Source: Betaproteobacteria bacterium
Lineage (GTDB): Bacteria > Pseudomonadota > Gammaproteobacteria > Burkholderiales > SG8-39
DNA length: 32,707 bases
Direction: 5' to 3'
Assembly (NCBI GenBank): GCA_016195915.1
Contig: JACPYS010000048.1
Location: forward strand, 1-32,707
Below the pieces are notes generated by a model that saw nothing but the letters and a program-made list of their open reading frames with translations, was not told the DNA's origin and did not search any database. The number at the start of each line of letters is the position of its first letter. Within the stretch, counting starts at the first letter, position 1. This document shows positions 1 to 7,636 of the stretch, one piece after another. Both the position numbers and the translations under genes were made by a program.

Positions 1-89
1 CGCACTCGCTCCAGATAGGTGCCGCAGGCCCGCTCGTCGGGAAACATCTGCTGGAAGTCAAGCAAGGTTGTCGGAAAGCGCTTCGCCAC
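1..89 (-). mobile_element. IS1595-family transposase, N-terminal fragment cut by window edge
   Basis: The gene runs off the left end, so only about 29 codons are visible from a GTG start at 87-89. The readable N terminus includes LLDFQQMFPDERACGTYLER. A short lead with FP.(D/E)..AC..YL just before a zinc ribbon is typical of IS1595-family DDE transposases. The zinc ribbon and catalytic residues would lie outside the window. The start is about 30 bp from the point where the neighbouring GNAT toxin loses its 3' end, which fits an insertion sequence end lying in between. I did not identify the terminal inverted repeat or target duplication. The family call rests on this short segment only. Confidence 0.6.
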
Positions 90-120
90 GCCCGAACACT
101 ACCGGTAGGGGTCTTGGGCG

Positions 121-438
121 TCAACCGGATAGGCATGGAACGGACCAGTCCACGGCAAGGCGTGCGAGACGCGCCACCGGAATTGGAAATCCCGGCAATC
201 GCCTCGCCGCGCGGGCCGGGAGATTTTCCCGGACGATCGCGCCAACCGAGATCGAGTAATAGCCGAGCACGCGCCCGGGGTCTTCAGGGCCGAGAGCGAC
301 GAAGGTCCTTGCAATACCGGATTCGTGATTCTGGCGCGCGAAGCGGGTCAGGTATTCGTCGAGCGAGGGTTCACCACAAGCGAACCGGCTCCGATCGTGC
401 GCCCTCGTGAGCGGCGCGATTCGCCACTCAGCGCGCAC
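121..438 (-). pseudogene. GNAT-family toxin (TacT-like), 3' truncated
   Basis: The 105-residue product begins like the GNAT toxins paired with DUF1778 antitoxins: an N-terminal core with FACGEPSLDEYLTRFARQN, a middle VLGYYSIS strand, and IPVARLARLAVD just before the acetyl-CoA loop. In intact relatives of about 160-180 residues the next segment is DRSVQG.GLG, which holds the pyrophosphate-binding Q/RxxGxG motif. Here the reading frame instead gives WSVPCLSG and stops. The acetyl-CoA loop and the C-terminal half are therefore missing and the toxin should be inactive. Its start overlaps the end of the antitoxin gene by 11 bp, the usual arrangement. Intact family members acetylate charged tRNAs and block translation. 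The break lies next to an IS1595-like transposase start. Confidence 0.75.
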
Positions 439-724
439 TGCGGGGCGATCGACGGCGGGCGTAACGGCGCGCTGCCGCTTCCAGCGCGGGGCGAGCGCGC
501 TCCGCCTTGTCCAGTCCCGTGAGGAACGCGCGCCAGTCGCGCGTCGTGAGGGTCAGCATTTCGCGTCCGGCGACAACTTCCTTTGCCCGTTGCGAGGCGC
601 TGGAGACAAGAAAACTGGACAGCGACATCCCGGAGTAGGACGCCGCGCGCGCGAGGAGCGTCTTGAGCTCCTCGGACACACGCAGGTCGATTCGCTCGTC
701 ACGTTGGGGTGCATGGGCGGACAT
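428..724 (-). CDS. DUF1778 (TacA-like) type II antitoxin
   Basis: This 98-residue protein has an N-terminal ribbon-helix-helix segment, with ERIDLRVSEELKTLLARAA followed by SGMSLSSFLVSSA. That pattern is diagnostic for DUF1778 antitoxins, which bind DNA as dimers through this segment and neutralise a GNAT toxin with a flexible C terminus. The C terminus here is basic (AAARRYARRRSPRSAR). The start at 724 is preceded by AAGGAG at a good distance. The gene is first in a two-gene unit with the truncated GNAT toxin and overlaps it by 11 bp. Autoregulation is expected for the family, and direct repeats 28 bp upstream are a plausible operator. Because the toxin is broken, the antitoxin is probably an orphan. 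Confidence 0.85.
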   Translation of the reverse strand: MSAHAPQRDERIDLRVSEELKTLLARAASYSGMSLSSFLVSSASQRAKEVVAGREMLTLTTRDWRAFLTGLDKAERARPALEAAARRYARRRSPRSAR

Positions 725-751
725 CGGGCGTGCTCCTTCTACTTGCTATTG

Positions 752-769
752 TGTACGGGTATTGTACGG
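752..769. promoter_or_regulatory. Direct repeats upstream of antitoxin, candidate operator
   Basis: TGTACGG occurs at 752-758 and again at 763-769, so the two copies are spaced by exactly 11 bp, about one helical turn. They lie 28-45 bp upstream of the antitoxin start, where its promoter should be. Ribbon-helix-helix repressors often bind tandem short half-sites in this geometry. The repeat is seen directly; the operator role is inferred. Confidence 0.4.
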
Positions 770-832
770 TATCTGACTGAGTCCAAGGCGATTGTCACGA
801 ATGCCGTCAGGAATTTGGAGTGCGGAGTCAAT

Positions 833-1489
833 TCAACGCAGCTCCATGCCGATGATCTCGCCCAGTTCGGCAAGCGCACGGTCGGGATCCCCCACCTTGA
901 TGGTGCCCACGCCCATCGCCGCGGCGGGTTTCAGGTTGATGCCGAGATCGTCGAGAAACACCGCTTCTTCCGGCGTAATGCGCAGCTCGCGGCAGCCGGC
1001 GGCGTAGAACTCCGGCTCGGGCTTGCGCACGCCGAGCTTGCTCGATTCGATCACCACGTCGAACAGCGTCATGATTTCTGCAACCGCCTGCGCCTTTTCC
1101 GACGAGCTGGCCATGCCCGGGCCGCGCCCGAGCGGCATGTTGTTGGTGAGGCAGGCGACGCGATAGCGCGTCTTCACGCGCTTCAACGCCGCCACCATGC
1201 GTGGCCGCACGTCGCCCGAAAGCAGTGGCAGCAGGTCGCGGCCGTCGACCGCGTGGCCGAGCGCGCTGGTTTCCGCCATGAACATTTCGCCGAAGGCCTC
1301 CGGCCCGATCTGGCCGCGTTCGAATTTCGACCACGCGTTGGCATGGGGATCGGTGCTGTTCACGCGGCGCAGGAAATCGCGCGGCAGGCCGTGTTCAGCC
1401 TCGTAGCGGCGGAAGGCCTCGAAGGGGCTGGTGAGGATGACGCCGCCGAAATCCCAGAGTACGGCCTTGATCGCGTGTGTTCGATGCAC
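833..1489 (-). CDS. HAD-superfamily hydrolase (HAD-IA-like)
   Basis: The 218-residue protein has the haloacid dehalogenase motifs in order: WDFGGV near residue 12 with nucleophile Asp13, CLTNN in the middle (motif II), KLGVRKPEP (motif III lysine), and FLDDLGINLKPA (motif IV acidic pair). The residue two after the nucleophile is Gly rather than the usual Asp general acid; the DFGGV form also occurs in ACAD10-like and YihX-like HAD proteins. The helical cap lies between motifs I and II. The substrate cannot be read from sequence; phosphatase or dehalogenase activity is possible. It is divergent from the thiolase-like gene across an 83-bp gap. The ACAD10-like resemblance and the acyl-CoA neighbours hint at lipid or acyl metabolism, which is inference. 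Confidence 0.8.
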   Translation of the reverse strand: MHRTHAIKAVLWDFGGVILTSPFEAFRRYEAEHGLPRDFLRRVNSTDPHANAWSKFERGQIGPEAFGEMFMAETSALGHAVDGRDLLPLLSGDVRPRMVAALKRVKTRYRVACLTNNMPLGRGPGMASSSEKAQAVAEIMTLFDVVIESSKLGVRKPEPEFYAAGCRELRITPEEAVFLDDLGINLKPAAAMGVGTIKVGDPDRALAELGEIIGMELR

Positions 1490-1513
1490 GGTTTTTCGAT
1501 GGCGAATTTCGCG

Positions 1514-1527
1514 ATGCCGGCCGGCAT
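1514..1527. promoter_or_regulatory. 14-bp perfect palindrome in divergent promoter region
   Basis: ATGCCGGCCGGCAT is a perfect palindrome between the divergent HAD and thiolase-like genes, 25 bp upstream of the HAD start and 46 bp upstream of the thiolase-like start. It could be an operator. GC-rich palindromes also arise by chance in such DNA, and no cognate regulator is adjacent. Confidence 0.3.
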
Positions 1528-1572
1528 GCGATGATGTGAAGAACTATAGCAAGCACGCGGCGGAGAACAATA

Positions 1573-3105
1573 GTGGCGGATCAGTGTACGCCAATTCTCG
1601 TAGGTTGCGGTGATGTGACCGACATCGATACGCCCGTCGAGCGCGGCCGTTCGCCTTACGATCTCATCGCACAGGCGGGAAGGCTCGCGCTGGCCGACAC
1701 CGGAGGCAGCGGACTGGCGCAGGCCATCGATACCGTAGCGATGCTGCGTTCCTACAAGGACACGTCGCACCGCTTCGAGACCCGCCTCGGCGGATCGACC
1801 AATCCGCCGAAGAGCGTGGCGAAAAGGCTCGGCCTCGATGCGAGCCGCCACGTCTACACGTGGAACGGCGGCAACATGCCACAGTCCCTGGCGAATCAGT
1901 TCGCGGAGGAGATCTCGCGCGGCGAGATGCGCGCGGCGCTGGTGGTGGGCGGTGAGGCACTGCGCACCCAGCACGGCGTGGAGCGTGCCGGTCTGTCCGT
2001 CTCGTGGCACGAGGATCCCGGCGGCCAACCGGAGCTGATCGGCGACCCGCGCAGGGGCTGGAACGACCACGAGGACCGGCACAATCTGCGCGCCGCGATC
2101 ACCCAGTATCCCCTGTACGAGAACGCGATCCGGGGTGTTCGCGGACGCAGCGTGGCAGAACACATGAAATCCATGGCGCAGCTCATGTCCGGATTTTCGC
2201 GCGTCGCTGCCGCCAATCCGCTCGCGACGCGCCGCGAGGGCTACAGCGCGGAGCAGCTCGCCACAGTCAATGCGGGGAACCGATGGATCGGCTTCCCTTA
2301 TCCGCGCCTGATGGTGTCCAACGCATTCATCGACCAGGCCGCGGCGTTCATCATCACTTCGGTCGGCATGGCGCGCGCGCTCGGTATCGACGAATCGAAA
2401 TGGGTCTACCTGCATGGCTGCGCCGACGGGCACGATCACTGGTACACGTCGGAGCGTTTCGATCTGCATTCGTCGCCCGCGATGCGTGCGGCATCGCGCA
2501 GGGCGCTGGAGATGGCGGGAAAGACGATCGCCGATGTCCGTTTTCTCGACCTCTACAGCTGTTTTCCCTCCGCGGTCGAAATCACCTGCGAGGAACTGGG
2601 CATCGCGGAAGGCGATGCGCGCGGCCTTACGGTCACCGGAGGGCTCGTCTATTTCGGCGGCCCGGGCAACAGCTACGTGGTGATGTCGATCTGCGAAATG
2701 ATGAGGCGACTGCGTTCGGCTCCGGGCAGCTTCGGGCTCGTGACGGCGAACGGCAACTGGGTCACGAAGCATTCGTTCGGTGTCTACTCGACAACACCGT
2801 ACCAGGGTCGATGGACTCGAGAGAACCCCGCCGTGCTGCAGGCGCAACTCGACGCGCTGCCCAAGGCGCCCTTGACCGAAGTCGCGAACGGGCCGGCGGC
2901 GATCGAGACCTATACGGTCATGCACGACAAGAACGGCCCGGCCTACAGCGTGGTGCTCGGACGCCTCGATTCGACCGGCGAGCGCTTCATCTCGAATACG
3001 CCCGCGGATCCGGCGCTGCTGCAGGACCTTCAGGAGCGCGAAAGCCTTGGGCGTCCCGGTATCGTGCGCCACAACGCCGGTCTCAATTCCTTCCATCCCG
3101 CCTGA
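1573..3105 (+). CDS. Thiolase-like protein (TLP1 type) with additional C-terminal domain
   Basis: The 510-residue protein has the two-lobed thiolase fold of the acetyl-CoA acetyltransferase/SCP-x group: an N-terminal PILVGCGDV strand, AALVVGGEA, then FLDLYSCFPSAVEI and GGLVYFGGPGN in the C-terminal half. A further domain from about residue 430, with AIETYTVMHDKNG and a later GERFISNTPAD, resembles the extra C-terminal domain of mycobacterial TLP1. The position of the nucleophilic Cys (near residue 99) reads TWNGGNMPQ without Cys, and the GHP motif is replaced by GGPGN. Ordinary thiolysis is therefore doubtful; a CoA-binding or non-canonical acyl-transfer role is possible. The start is a GTG with CGGAGAA upstream. 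The synthetase gene follows after 4 bp, so the two are probably co-translated. Confidence 0.8.
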   Translation: MADQCTPILVGCGDVTDIDTPVERGRSPYDLIAQAGRLALADTGGSGLAQAIDTVAMLRSYKDTSHRFETRLGGSTNPPKSVAKRLGLDASRHVYTWNGGNMPQSLANQFAEEISRGEMRAALVVGGEALRTQHGVERAGLSVSWHEDPGGQPELIGDPRRGWNDHEDRHNLRAAITQYPLYENAIRGVRGRSVAEHMKSMAQLMSGFSRVAAANPLATRREGYSAEQLATVNAGNRWIGFPYPRLMVSNAFIDQAAAFIITSVGMARALGIDESKWVYLHGCADGHDHWYTSERFDLHSSPAMRAASRRALEMAGKTIADVRFLDLYSCFPSAVEITCEELGIAEGDARGLTVTGGLVYFGGPGNSYVVMSICEMMRRLRSAPGSFGLVTANGNWVTKHSFGVYSTTPYQGRWTRENPAVLQAQLDALPKAPLTEVANGPAAIETYTVMHDKNGPAYSVVLGRLDSTGERFISNTPADPALLQDLQERESLGRPGIVRHNAGLNSFHPA

Positions 3106-3109
3106 ATCG

Positions 3110-5215
3110 ATGAACGGCGTGCACGGCCACCTCCGGATCGCGTTGAACCCGAAATCGATTGCGATTGTCGGCGCGTCGGAGAATCCGAACAAGGTCGGCG
3201 GGCGGCCGCTTCAGTTCCTGCGGCGCTACGGTTTCAAGGGGGCCGTGTATCCGATCAATCCCAGCCGCGAGACGACGCAGGGCGTGCGGAGTTTTCGTCG
3301 TCTCGCCGATCTGCCGGAGGCGCCCGACCTGGCGATCATCGCCGTCGCGGGCGCCGCCGCGATCGACGCGCTGGAAGAATGCGGCGCAGCCGGCGTGATG
3401 GTCGCCATCGTCATGTCCTCCGGCTTCAGCGAAAGCGATCCTGTGGGCGGCAAGGAGGTGGAACGCCGCATGGTCGAACGGGCCCGTGCACAGGGCATGC
3501 GCATCATCGGCCCCAATTCGCAGGGCATCGCCAACTTCGGCAACGGCGCGATCGCCAGTTTCTCGACCATGTTTGCCGAAACGGAGCCGGCCGACGGCCC
3601 GGTCGGTATCGTCGGCCAGAGCGGCGCGATAAGCGCCGCCGTGTACGGCCTGCTCAGGCACCGGGGTGTCGGCGTTCGCTATGCCAATGCCACCGGCAAC
3701 GACAGCGACGTCACCGCGTGCGAAATGGCGTGCGCGGTCGCCGAGGACCCGGATCTGAAGCTGTTGTTGCTTTATCTCGAGGGGATGCCGGACCCGCATC
3801 ACCTGGCGCGCGCGGCGCGTATCGCTCGCGAGCACGATCTGCCAGTGATTGCGGTGAAGAGCGGGCGCAGCGAGGCGGGCCAGGCGGCGGCCCGCTCGCA
3901 CACTGGCGCGCTCGCGAGCGAGGACCGCGTGGTCGACGCGTTTTTCGAGGAGCACGGAATTCTCAGGGCGTGCGACATGGCCGAATTGATTGCGGGCGCG
4001 GAGATCTATGTGAAAGGATGGCGGCCCGCGGGACGCAGGCTGGCCGCGATGAGTAACTCCGGTGCGGTATGCGTTTTGTCTGCCGACGCGGCTGCCGTCG
4101 CGGGCATGACGATGGCGAAGCTGCTGCCGGAGACCGAACAGGCGCTCAAGGCGGCGTTGCCGAGTTTCGCGAACGCCGCGAACCCCGTCGATCTGACCGG
4201 TGCCCTGCTGACCGACGGCCAGCTGTTCGGCCGCGCATTGAGTGCGCTGGCGCGCGATCCCGAAGTCGACGCGTATCTGATCGGTCTTCCCGTGGCGGGC
4301 GCCGGCTACGACGTCGAGCTGTTCGCGCGCCAGGCTTGGGAGTGCGCGTCGAGCACGGGCAAGCCCGTCGTCGTGGCGGCGCCACAGCAAGCCGTGAGCG
4401 CAAGTTTCCGCGCGCGCGGATTGCCGGTATTCCAGTTCGAGACGGAGGCGGTCGATGCGCTCGGCCGTTTCATGGCGCATCTCGATCTAATGCAAAGAGC
4501 ACGGCGGCGACCCGCGCGGCAGGAGATGCCGCCGCCGGCGCGGCTCGGTGGTGGAGCGAAGCGCATGTGCAATGAATCGGACAGTCTCGCCATCGTGGCC
4601 GCTGCGGGGGTGCCCGTGGTGCCGCACCGCTTGTGCAGGACCGTCGAAGAAGCGCTCGAGGCCTGCCACGCGCTCGGCGGGCCGGTGGCGGCGAAAGGCT
4701 GTTCCAGCGAGGTGACGCACAAGTCCGAGTTGGGTATCGTGGATCTGAATCTGCCAAGCGAAGAAGCCGTGCGCGAATCGTTCCAGCGCATCGCCGCGAC
4801 GCTCGCCGCGCGCGGTCTCGCGTTCGACGGCGTCATTATCGCGCGCATGGTCAAGGGATGCCGCGAGTTGATGATCGGCGCCCACCGGGATCCCGTGTTC
4901 GGGCCCGTGATCGCGTTCGGCGATGGCGGAAAGTATGTAGAGGCGATGCCCGACGTGAGGGTGCTTCTCCCCACTGCCACGCGCGAAGACGTCATGCGTG
5001 CGCTGCACAGCTTGCGCATCGCGCCGGTGCTGCGCGGCGTTCGCGGCGAGCCGCCGATGGACATCGATGCATTCATCGACGCGGTCTTGGCTGTGGCGGG
5101 GCTGATGACCCGCGCTGACGCGAGCATCGAAAGTCTGGACATCAATCCCGTGGTGGTCGGCGAGTCCGGCAAAGGTTGCGCGGCCGTCGACGCGGTCGTG
5201 TTCACGGTGAGCTGA
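3110..5215 (+). CDS. ADP-forming acyl-CoA synthetase (acetate-CoA ligase family)
   Basis: This 701-residue protein joins the alpha and beta parts of the NDP-forming acyl-CoA synthetases. The order is a CoA-binding Rossmann domain (IAIVGASENPNKVGGRP, residues 17-35), succinyl-CoA-ligase-like domains with GPNSQGIAN and GIVGQSGAIS, the phospho-histidine loop ARSHTGALASEDR (near residue 262), and a C-terminal ATP-grasp domain with GPVAAKGCSSEVTHKSELG. The reaction is acid + CoA + ATP to acyl-CoA + ADP + Pi, or the reverse. I chose the ATG at 3110, just after the preceding stop and immediately before the CoA-binding domain; an in-frame TTG at 3047 would overlap the upstream gene and lacks support. 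The acid is unknown. The gene ends 7 bp from the convergent FAD oxidoreductase gene. Confidence 0.9.
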   Translation: MNGVHGHLRIALNPKSIAIVGASENPNKVGGRPLQFLRRYGFKGAVYPINPSRETTQGVRSFRRLADLPEAPDLAIIAVAGAAAIDALEECGAAGVMVAIVMSSGFSESDPVGGKEVERRMVERARAQGMRIIGPNSQGIANFGNGAIASFSTMFAETEPADGPVGIVGQSGAISAAVYGLLRHRGVGVRYANATGNDSDVTACEMACAVAEDPDLKLLLLYLEGMPDPHHLARAARIAREHDLPVIAVKSGRSEAGQAAARSHTGALASEDRVVDAFFEEHGILRACDMAELIAGAEIYVKGWRPAGRRLAAMSNSGAVCVLSADAAAVAGMTMAKLLPETEQALKAALPSFANAANPVDLTGALLTDGQLFGRALSALARDPEVDAYLIGLPVAGAGYDVELFARQAWECASSTGKPVVVAAPQQAVSASFRARGLPVFQFETEAVDALGRFMAHLDLMQRARRRPARQEMPPPARLGGGAKRMCNESDSLAIVAAAGVPVVPHRLCRTVEEALEACHALGGPVAAKGCSSEVTHKSELGIVDLNLPSEEAVRESFQRIAATLAARGLAFDGVIIARMVKGCRELMIGAHRDPVFGPVIAFGDGGKYVEAMPDVRVLLPTATREDVMRALHSLRIAPVLRGVRGEPPMDIDAFIDAVLAVAGLMTRADASIESLDINPVVVGESGKGCAAVDAVVFTVS

Positions 5216-5222
5216 GCGTCTG

Positions 5223-6704
5223 CTACGGAGCAACCGGCCGCGCTTCGAGCGCCGCATAGCGTCCGGCCCGCCTGCCCGAAACGAACGCCCAGGCCAGATG
5301 GTGGCCGTGGCCCTTCAGCAGCAACCCGCCCTGTCCGGTCGAGCCTGCGGCGTACAGCCCGGGAATCGGCTGACCGTCCGCTCCAAGCACACGGTGGCTG
5401 GAGTCAACCGCGAGACCGCCTTCGCTGTGAACGAACACGGAGCGCACGGGCCCGAGCGCGATGAACGGGCCGCTCGCGAAGCGCTTGCGGGGCGCAGCGC
5501 TCGCGCTGCCTTCCAATGCCGACACCTGCATGCCGAGCTTTGCGGCCAGCTCCTTCAGCGTCGGCGCCTGCGTGTAAACGTCAGGCCGATTTCTTCGGTA
5601 GTCGGGAATGTAGGCGTAGGCAACGCCAGGTGCGGTCGAAATGAAATCCGGCCATGCCGAGAACCGCGTCGCCAGCGCTTGGTCGATCACGATATACGCT
5701 ACCTTCCCCGGCTGGTCGGGAACGCGCCATGCCGGCCGGTCGAGTTCATCGCCGAAGCGCTCGCCGCGCTGATTGACGAGAAGCGCCCCAGCTTCGAACA
5801 GCGCAGGCGACGGCGCCAGCGCAGTGGTCAAAAACTGCATCATGAACGGCCGCAGGATCGCGGCCGGTAGATGGTCGACAGCCCATTCCATGTAAGCCGC
5901 GAGGGCCCGCCACGGCGGAAGCCGGCGCACGAGCGTCTCCTTCGCAGGCGCGATGAAACGCAGTTCCGGTCCGAGTGCGAGGTCGCCGTTCAGGATGCGC
6001 GCGCCCAGTGCCTCCGCCATGCGCTGCCCGTCTCCCGTCGCGGTGACGTTCACGCCTTCCACCTTCGCCTCCTGCGGTCCCATGAAACGCGCTTTCAGCT
6101 CGGGACCATTGGTGAAGTCGCCTGCCGCGAGGACTACGCCGCCGCGGGCAGTGTAGCGATGCGCTTTCTCGGTGGTTACGCCGGTGACGCGTCCGTCTTG
6201 TCTGTCCAAGGTGGCGACGCGCTGGCCCGTGCGGATGACGACGCCGGCGCGACGTGCCCGCCTCTGGAGGTGATAGACATACGAATGCGAGTTGGGCAGC
6301 ACGTTGTGCATGCGCGGCTTGCGGTGGGGCGGCTCGGGCATCGGCCCCATGAAGCGCACGCCCGATTCGAGCAGCCAGCGGAACGCATCCGGCACTTCGT
6401 CGCACAGGATCCGGCGCAATTCGTCGTTGTCGCGCGACGCGAGATCGCCGGCGAATCCCGGCATGTCTGCCCAATGATCGGCAGGGTTGTCCGCGATGCC
6501 GCGCCGCAGCTGGTGCGGGGTGCCGGTCGCTGTGATCGAGCCGATCGACCAGGAGGTCGAGCCGCCGAGCTTTTCATTTTTCTCGAGCAGAACGACGCTG
6601 CGCCCCGCCGCCTGCGCCTCGATCGCGGCGGCGAGCCCCGCGCCGCCGCCGCCGACGACCACTACATCGAACGCTTCCACCCTCGCGCCTTTCTCCATTG
6701 CCAT
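5223..6704 (-). CDS. FAD-dependent oxidoreductase (fumarate reductase/ketosteroid dehydrogenase flavoprotein family)
   Basis: The 493-residue product opens with a dinucleotide-binding site, DVVVVGGGGAGLAAAIEA (GGGGAG at residues 18-23), followed by LLEKNEKLGGSTSWS. It ends with the FAD-binding GLYAAGSTGQGG and an ALDH-distant HHLAWAFVSGRRAG segment. This is the FAD_binding_2 family, which includes fumarate and urocanate reductases and 3-ketosteroid dehydrogenases and acts on C-C double or single bonds. No signal peptide or heme motif is seen, so it is cytoplasmic. The start is uncertain: ATG 6704, ATG 6698 and a GTG at 6680 preceded by a purine-rich stretch are all possible. It is the last gene of the operon, 45 bp after the binding-protein-like gene, and probably oxidises or reduces a pathway intermediate. 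The substrate is unknown. Confidence 0.85.
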   Translation of the reverse strand: MAMEKGARVEAFDVVVVGGGGAGLAAAIEAQAAGRSVVLLEKNEKLGGSTSWSIGSITATGTPHQLRRGIADNPADHWADMPGFAGDLASRDNDELRRILCDEVPDAFRWLLESGVRFMGPMPEPPHRKPRMHNVLPNSHSYVYHLQRRARRAGVVIRTGQRVATLDRQDGRVTGVTTEKAHRYTARGGVVLAAGDFTNGPELKARFMGPQEAKVEGVNVTATGDGQRMAEALGARILNGDLALGPELRFIAPAKETLVRRLPPWRALAAYMEWAVDHLPAAILRPFMMQFLTTALAPSPALFEAGALLVNQRGERFGDELDRPAWRVPDQPGKVAYIVIDQALATRFSAWPDFISTAPGVAYAYIPDYRRNRPDVYTQAPTLKELAAKLGMQVSALEGSASAAPRKRFASGPFIALGPVRSVFVHSEGGLAVDSSHRVLGADGQPIPGLYAAGSTGQGGLLLKGHGHHLAWAFVSGRRAGRYAALEARPVAP

Positions 6705-6711
6705 CGCTTCG

Positions 6712-6753
6712 TCAGTCGAGCCGGACGTTGGGCACCAGCAGACGGGTCTTCAT
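6712..6753 (-). other. 13-codon open frame coupled to upstream stop
   Basis: The frame encodes MKTRLLVPNVRLD. Its ATG overlaps the stop of the binding-protein-like gene as ATGA, and its own stop lies 7 bp before the FAD oxidoreductase ATG. It may pass ribosomes from one gene to the next, or be the remnant of a lost gene. There is no protein-level evidence. Confidence 0.25.
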
Positions 6754-7634
6754 GCGAAGGTCTCCTGCAGCGTAGGAATGAGACGCTGCTCATAGGGCAA
6801 GTCCCACAGATGACAGTTGCGCCGGTCGACGATCTCGACCGGAAGCTCGATCTTGGCCGGCACAACCTCGCCGCGGAGATGGCGCACCGCGCATTGCGTC
6901 GCGAGAAATGCCATGTGCATCGCGTTGAAATCCGCTGTGACCAGCATGTCGCCGCGCCGGATTGCCGCGATGGCTTCGGGAATGGCGTTGACACCCGCCA
7001 CCGCGGCCTTGCGCCCGGCAGCACGCAACGCATCGACAACCCCGATGGCCATGATGTCGTTGGCCACGAGGCATCCTTCGAAGCCCTCATTGGACGCCAG
7101 CCAGTGCGTGACGCTGTCGCGTGCGGTATCTCGCCGATAGTCGCCCACGCCGGTACCGCCTACGTTGATCCCCGGGTGTGCTTTGGCCGCATCGCGAAAC
7201 GCACGCACGCGCTCGATGCTCGTAACCGACGCGACGGGGCCGGACACGACAAGCACTCTCCCGCGACCTTCGAGATGCGCGTACAGGTACTGCGCGAGTT
7301 CGAATCCCAGCCGGTAATCGTCCGAACCGACGTAGCTGACACAGCGCGCCGCCGGTATCGGGTTGACGAAGCCGACCAGCGGAATGCCGGATTCATTGAT
7401 GCGCGCAATGGCCGCGTTGACCAGCGACGCATGCACTGGCGTGAACACGAACGCGTCCGGCGCCATGGCAAGGGCCTCGTCGACCAACGCGCTCTGCTCG
7501 ATCGGGTCGTCGCTCTTCACCGGCACGAAGTGCATGGTCTGCGCGCCCAGCCAATTCGCGGCGCGATCTGCGCCCAAGCGCGCAGCGTCGTACGCGGGGT
7601 TGGTGCGATTCTTGGTAAAAACCGCGATTTTCAC
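6750..7634 (-). CDS. Periplasmic-binding-protein-fold (sugar-type, PBP1) protein without signal peptide
   Basis: The roughly 294-residue protein has the type-1 periplasmic binding fold of the ribose/LacI ligand-binding group. It shows KIAVFTKN at the start, DAFVFTPVHASLVNAAIARI, IPLVGFVNPI, YVGSDDYRLGFELAQYL, RVLVVSGPVASVTS, LVANDIMAIGVVDALRAAG and VTADFNAMHMA. The protein begins directly with the first beta strand: there is no signal peptide and no HTH domain. The likely start is the GTG at 7634, overlapping the AAGG just after the upstream stop; a TTG at 7640 is also in frame. The 2-bp gap to the ThDP enzyme suggests co-translation. It may be a cytoplasmic ligand sensor or chaperone for the pathway, or a transporter component whose signal was lost. 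It lies in an operon that already has a LivK-type binding protein. Confidence 0.75.
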   Translation of the reverse strand: MKIAVFTKNRTNPAYDAARLGADRAANWLGAQTMHFVPVKSDDPIEQSALVDEALAMAPDAFVFTPVHASLVNAAIARINESGIPLVGFVNPIPAARCVSYVGSDDYRLGFELAQYLYAHLEGRGRVLVVSGPVASVTSIERVRAFRDAAKAHPGINVGGTGVGDYRRDTARDSVTHWLASNEGFEGCLVANDIMAIGVVDALRAAGRKAAVAGVNAIPEAIAAIRRGDMLVTADFNAMHMAFLATQCAVRHLRGEVVPAKIELPVEIVDRRNCHLWDLPYEQRLIPTLQETFA

Positions 7635-7636
7635 CT

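Noticed and set aside
407-1534. Long plus-strand open frame of 375 codons
   Set aside because: It is a shadow of the antitoxin and HAD genes on the other strand, His/Arg/Ala-rich with no recognisable domain.
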